Source of the DNA: Enterovirga aerilata
GTDB taxonomy: Bacteria; Pseudomonadota; Alphaproteobacteria; Rhizobiales; Beijerinckiaceae
Assembly (NCBI RefSeq): GCF_013044135.1
Contig: NZ_JABEPP010000004.1
Span: forward strand, 186,001 to 250,000
Length of the DNA stretch: 64,000 nt
Direction: 5' to 3'
The notes under the pieces were generated by a model, which was not told where the DNA came from, made no database searches, and worked only from the letters and a program-made list of their open reading frames with translations. Below, one piece after another: positions 60,546 through 64,000 of the stretch. Within the stretch, counting starts at the first letter, position 1. Every line of letters begins with the position of its first letter. A program made the position numbers and the translations under genes.

Positions 60546-61364
60546 TCAGCTCAGCCAGCGTTTGCGCCGACTGTAATGTTTGATGTCGTGGAAATTCGTT
60601 CCGGAACCTCCCCCAAGATAGAATTCCTGAATGTCTGAATTCGCTTTCAATGCCTGGGCCGTATCATGCATGACAACGCGGCCATTCTCGATCAGATACC
60701 CGTCCGAGACGATCTCCAGCGCCGCGAGTGCATTCTGCTCGACCAGCAAAACAGACAACTTCTCTTCTTTGTTGATCTTCTTGATGATGCTGAAGATCTC
60801 GGCCACCAGGAAAGGGGCCAATCCTAGACTCGGTTCATCGAGCATCAGAAGACGGGGCTGGGTCATCAACGCGCGGCCGATCGCCAGCATTTGCTGCTCC
60901 CCGCCCGAGAGATATCCCGCCTGAGAATTCTTTCGTTCCGCGAGACGCGGGAAATACTCATAGATCCTCTGCTTTTCCGTTTTGAGCGTGGCCCGGTTCA
61001 TCGACAACGGCGCAGCCGCTTCGAGGTTTTCGTCGGGCGTCAGGTGTTCGAAAACACGACGGCCTTCGATCACATGGCAAATCCCCATCTCCACACGCCG
61101 CTGCGCTGGAAGACCGGTGATGACCGTGCCGTCGAAGCTGATCTCGCCCCGACTGACGCGGCCGCGCTCGGCCTTGAGAAGGCCGCTGATCGCCTTCAAC
61201 GTCGTGCTCTTTCCGGCCCCGTTGGACCCGAGCAGCGCTACCATTCCTCCTTTTGGTACCTGGATGGAAACCCCCTTGATCGCCAACATGACGTTGTCAT
61301 ACAGGACCTCTACACTGTTCATCGACAGGATGTTGGTTGCTTCTTTGTCGGGAGCTTGGGTCAT
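60546..61364 (-). CDS. LivF-type ABC transporter ATPase
   Basis: 272 residues from the ATG at 61364 (a TTG 27 bases earlier would overlap livM). LLGSNGAGKSTTLKAISGLL is Walker A, YLSGGEQQMLAIGRALM the signature, and LLMLDEPSLGLAPF Walker B. It powers the importer with a LivG partner, which is not in the window and may lie past the right edge. The 30-residue C-terminal extension is basic. Confidence 0.95.
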   Translation of the reverse strand: MTQAPDKEATNILSMNSVEVLYDNVMLAIKGVSIQVPKGGMVALLGSNGAGKSTTLKAISGLLKAERGRVSRGEISFDGTVITGLPAQRRVEMGICHVIEGRRVFEHLTPDENLEAAAPLSMNRATLKTEKQRIYEYFPRLAERKNSQAGYLSGGEQQMLAIGRALMTQPRLLMLDEPSLGLAPFLVAEIFSIIKKINKEEKLSVLLVEQNALAALEIVSDGYLIENGRVVMHDTAQALKANSDIQEFYLGGGSGTNFHDIKHYSRRKRWLS

Positions 61365-61371
61365 CTCCGGC

Positions 61372-62445
61372 CTATTTCTTGAATTGATCAAAGGGCCACA
61401 CCCTCAGGTAGTCCCGGATGTTGCCATAAAGCTTGCCCAATCCCAGCGGCTCGATCATCAGGATGATGATAATGAGCGCTCCGTAGACCGCGTTAGGAAT
61501 GTGGGCCAGCGATTCGACATTCAGTTGAAGCCCCAGTGCTCCGGCGCCTTCTGCCACGAGGCCATTGACGACGCCCGGCACCAGCAGGATCAGCGCGACA
61601 CCAAAATAGGTGCCGATGATACTGCCGAGGCCCCCAACGATCACCATAGCCAGAACCTGGATCGACACGGCGACCGAGAACTGCTCGGGCGCGGCCAGGA
61701 AAAAGAACGTAGCGACAAGGATCGCTCCGCTGACTCCGGCGATGAAGGAGGAGGTCGCGAACGCAACAATCTTGTAGTAGAAGCTGTTTACTCCGAGAAT
61801 GGCCGCCGCATAGTCCTTCTCGCGGACTGCCACCAGCGCGCGACCCAGACCGGTACGGCGCAGATTCAGCATAAAAATGGTGACAAGCAGACACCAGCCG
61901 AAGGCGACATAGTAAAGGCCTGTATCTGACGTAATCCGTTGGCCCAAAAGGGCGAAGGTGGGCGCCTGCAGCGAAGCGTGCGAGCCGCCCGAGATCGCCG
62001 GCGAATGGGTCAGCACCCAGTCCATGACGAACTGCATCGCCAGTGTGGTCAAAGCCAGATAGAGGCCCTTCACCCGCAGGGCCGCGAAGGCGAACAGGCT
62101 GCCGATAACCGCGGCGGAGATACCACCGATCAGGAGCGCGAATTCCCAGGGCAACCCGTACTTGGCCGCGTGGACAGCCGAATACGCGCCCACGGCCATC
62201 ACCGCCGCATAGCCGAGGTGCAGTTGGCCGGCCCAACCCGTCACCAGGTTGAGCCCGAGCGCCGCTGCCGTCCAAACAAGCCAAGGTAACATATAGCTGT
62301 TGAGGTACAGCGACCCGACAAGGAACGGAGCTGCCAGGCCGAGCGCCAGGAGGAACAGTGCGAGATTCCTGTCGGCTGGGATCTTGTAGAGCCGAGTGTC
62401 GGATACGTAGTTGGTATGATGGATGCCAGATAGCCGGTAAAACAT
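61372..62445 (-). CDS. LivM-type ABC transporter permease
   Basis: 357 residues from the ATG at 62445, 4 bases after the livH stop. About ten membrane helices with the LivM pattern GWAGQLHLGYAAVMAVGAY and the cytoplasmic EAA-like loop RTGLGRALVAVREKDYAAAILGVN. With LivH it forms the membrane channel of the importer. Confidence 0.95.
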   Translation of the reverse strand: MFYRLSGIHHTNYVSDTRLYKIPADRNLALFLLALGLAAPFLVGSLYLNSYMLPWLVWTAAALGLNLVTGWAGQLHLGYAAVMAVGAYSAVHAAKYGLPWEFALLIGGISAAVIGSLFAFAALRVKGLYLALTTLAMQFVMDWVLTHSPAISGGSHASLQAPTFALLGQRITSDTGLYYVAFGWCLLVTIFMLNLRRTGLGRALVAVREKDYAAAILGVNSFYYKIVAFATSSFIAGVSGAILVATFFFLAAPEQFSVAVSIQVLAMVIVGGLGSIIGTYFGVALILLVPGVVNGLVAEGAGALGLQLNVESLAHIPNAVYGALIIIILMIEPLGLGKLYGNIRDYLRVWPFDQFKK

Positions 62446-62449
62446 CGCA

Positions 62450-63337
62450 TCAAACCCTTTCGATGTCTTGGCGGCCAAACAGACCGTGCGGCCGAAGCAT
62501 GACAGTGAGGATGAGCACCGCGGCCACAATCAAGTCTCGGCTGCCACCGCCCACAAACGGATCCAAATAGGTTGACCCCACATTCTCGAGGATACCTAAA
62601 ATCAGTCCGGCGAGCACCGCGCCAAATATGCTGTCCAGCCCGCCTAAAACGGCTACTGTCAATCCCTTGAGCAGCAGGAGCGACAGCGATTGGTCGACGC
62701 CCTGAATCTCGCCCCATATGACGCCTGCCGCCACCGCAACGATTGAAGCCAGTCCCCAGGACAGGCCAACCCCACGCTCGACAGATATGCCGACGGACCA
62801 TGAGGCCATGTAATCGTCGGCTATTGCGCGCAGACGGATACCCAGGCGGCTGCGGAAAAACAGGACGAAGACCACAAACAACAGGAGGGCCACCGCAGCG
62901 CCAACCAAATGGATGCGGCTGATCAGAACGTCGCCGATGAAAAGCGGGTCATAGCCGACGCCGAGTTCGACCGAGCGCGACGTACCCCCCCAGATAGCAA
63001 GCGTTGTGCCGCGGAGAAAGATGTCTATACCGAGCGTCATCATGAGGATCATCACGATCGGTCGGCCTGCGAGCCGGCGCAGCGCAACCCGCTCGATCCC
63101 CATACCGAAACCGAACATGACCACCGCAGCCAGCGGAATCGCGACCCATAGCGGAAGCCCTATGTCGCGAGCTAGCGCCAGCACAATGTAGGCTCCCACC
63201 ATGGTGAGCCCGCCCTGCGCGAGGTTTGGCACGGAAGAGGCCTTGTAGATCAGTACCAGGCCGATCGCGAACAACGAGTAGAGCAACCCCGTGAGAGCTC
63301 CGTTCGCCGCTAGCTCAGCCAAGAAAACTAGTTCCAT
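62450..63337 (-). CDS. LivH-type ABC transporter permease
   Basis: 295 residues, eight or so membrane helices. NGALTGLLYSLFAIGLVLIYKASSVPNLAQGGLTMVGAY is the LivH start and FRSRLGIRLRAIADDYMASWSVGISVERG the cytoplasmic loop. The ATG follows the upstream TAG stop directly, and its ribosome site lies inside a hairpin (annotated separately). Confidence 0.95.
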   Translation of the reverse strand: MELVFLAELAANGALTGLLYSLFAIGLVLIYKASSVPNLAQGGLTMVGAYIVLALARDIGLPLWVAIPLAAVVMFGFGMGIERVALRRLAGRPIVMILMMTLGIDIFLRGTTLAIWGGTSRSVELGVGYDPLFIGDVLISRIHLVGAAVALLLFVVFVLFFRSRLGIRLRAIADDYMASWSVGISVERGVGLSWGLASIVAVAAGVIWGEIQGVDQSLSLLLLKGLTVAVLGGLDSIFGAVLAGLILGILENVGSTYLDPFVGGGSRDLIVAAVLILTVMLRPHGLFGRQDIERV

Positions 63338-64000
63338 CTAAACCTCCCTAACAGGGAGGGTGCGGTCGACCCTTCCCGTCTCACCCGTCTCGTAGGTCAC
63401 TACGGCGCTGACGTGGACGTGCTTTGATCCGTCATAAAGCGCCGCGATCACGTTCTGGTAGCGGTCTTCCACCACCGCTCGGCGCAGCTTGCGCGTGCGC
63501 GTGATCTCTCCGTCGTCGGGATCGAATTCCTTGTGCAAACTGACAAACCTTTTGAGCCGCAGAGGCTCGGGGAGGACTTTGTTGACGCGCAGGAATGCTT
63601 CGCGCAGAAGCGCGGCCACCTCTTCGCGCTGAGACAGATCGGCATAGGACACATACGGTACGCCATTCACTTCGGCCCAGTGACCCACGGCATCGAGATC
63701 GATGCACACCATTGCCGTCAATTCGTGTCGGCCGGCGCCCACCACGGCCGCGTCCTTTATGTATGGACTGAACTTCAGGCGGTTCTCGATATAATTTGGC
63801 ACATAGCGTTCACCGGCTTGTGTGTGCATCACTTCTGAAACGCGGCCAAGCACCACGAGATTGCCATCGTCTTCGAGGTAGCCGGCATCGCCTGAACGCA
63901 ACCAGCCAGCGGAAAGCGTCTCGGCCGAAGCTTCGGGCTTGTTATAGTATCCGGCGAAAACGCTGTCCGACTTCAGGAGGATTTCGCCATTGTCGGCGAT
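63338..64000 (-). CDS. Long-chain-type acyl-CoA synthetase (5' part beyond the window)
   Basis: 221 codons of the C-terminal part of an AMP-forming acyl-CoA synthetase, open to the right edge. IADNGEILLKSDSVFAGYYNKPEASAETLSAGWLRSGDAGYLEDDG contains the A8-type hinge region with the ATP-binding Asp, and later FDPDDGEITRTRKLRR is typical of the FAA1/long-chain subgroup. It would activate the imported acid to acyl-CoA. The order synthetase-livH-livM-binding protein-livF is common for organic-acid uptake units in Hyphomicrobiales. Confidence 0.92.
   Translation of the reverse strand: MADNGEILLKSDSVFAGYYNKPEASAETLSAGWLRSGDAGYLEDDGNLVVLGRVSEVMHTQAGERYVPNYIENRLKFSPYIKDAAVVGAGRHELTAMVCIDLDAVGHWAEVNGVPYVSYADLSQREEVAALLREAFLRVNKVLPEPLRLKRFVSLHKEFDPDDGEITRTRKLRRAVVEDRYQNVIAALYDGSKHVHVSAVVTYETGETGRVDRTLPVREV
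63343..63359 (-). promoter_or_regulatory. Hairpin enclosing the livH ribosome-binding site
   Basis: On the minus strand CCTCCCT-GTT-AGGGAGG forms a perfect 7-bp stem. The right arm AGGGAGG is the livH Shine-Dalgarno, five bases before its ATG, and the hairpin lies in the last codons of the synthetase gene. Ribosomes finishing the synthetase would open it, which suggests translational coupling. Confidence 0.6.

Noticed and set aside
1-64000. tRNA, rRNA genes and CRISPR arrays
   Set aside because: No cloverleaf with a GGTTCGA-type arm, no rRNA sequence and no regularly spaced direct repeats were seen, including at the element boundary, so integration into a tRNA gene is not supported.

Overview
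The window looks like the origin-proximal part of a GC-rich alphaproteobacterial chromosome, most likely order Hyphomicrobiales (Rhizobiales). The reasons are the conserved order Tim44-mltA-smr, secB/dnaQ-coaE-aroE-maf-PPSR, hemE-hemJ-rho-mnmE-mnmG-rsmG-parA-parB, holA-lptE-leuS, a GGAAC-N17-CGTT EcfG-type promoter, GANTC clusters and parS sites. I do not assign a genus.

Host backbone, 1-34.6 kb. The left part (1-7 kb) carries a TAXI-type binding protein (cut by the edge), a sterol desaturase-type hydroxylase, a secreted creatininase-family protein, an acyltransferase, a CAP-domain protein, a PAP2 phosphatase, pyruvate kinase and a small Tyr/His/Arg-rich secreted protein. A five-gene envelope/general-stress operon (7173-10363) follows, with a predicted EcfG promoter in front and an 11-bp-stem terminator behind. 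Then come a single-domain response regulator, a large membrane protein, an adenosine kinase-type PfkB protein and the housekeeping operons listed above. The 266-bp gap between the divergent PPSR and hemE genes (21040-21305) is the expected chromosomal origin: it has a perfect DnaA box, CtrA-like TTAACC motifs and nearby GANTC sites. Three parS-type sites lie inside mnmG, rsmG and leuS, flanking parAB.

Mobile element, about 35.0 kb onward. Downstream of the leuS promoter region a host-type intergenic repeat breaks off exactly where a large serine recombinase gene ends, which marks the probable left boundary of an integrated element. Reading inward: recombinase, small ORF, higBA (higB appears frameshifted), a small ORF, AlpA-type regulator, Ti-type relaxase TraA, an oriT with an RSF1010/Ti-like nic motif, divergent traC-traD, and a decayed IS110 transposase. 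No type IV secretion genes and no right boundary are visible, so the element probably runs past the window.

Catabolic cargo, 42.7 kb to the right edge. About 20 genes for CoA-thioester degradation form four transcription units: a PaaK-like ligase, a pair of adjacent acyl-CoA dehydrogenases, two MaoC hydratases, a thiolase-fold protein without the usual cysteine next to a DUF35 Zn-ribbon/OB protein, three class III CoA-transferases, three crotonase-family enzymes, ETF, a branched-chain-type ABC importer with two tandem binding proteins, and an acyl-CoA synthetase cut by the edge. Two reverse-complementary copies of a TetR-like operator (TCTAACA-N2-TGTTAGA) sit at the promoters of three of these units. 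The set resembles the dehydrogenation-hydration-retroaldol module that shortens steroid side chains, but no ring-degradation genes are in view, so the substrate is unknown.
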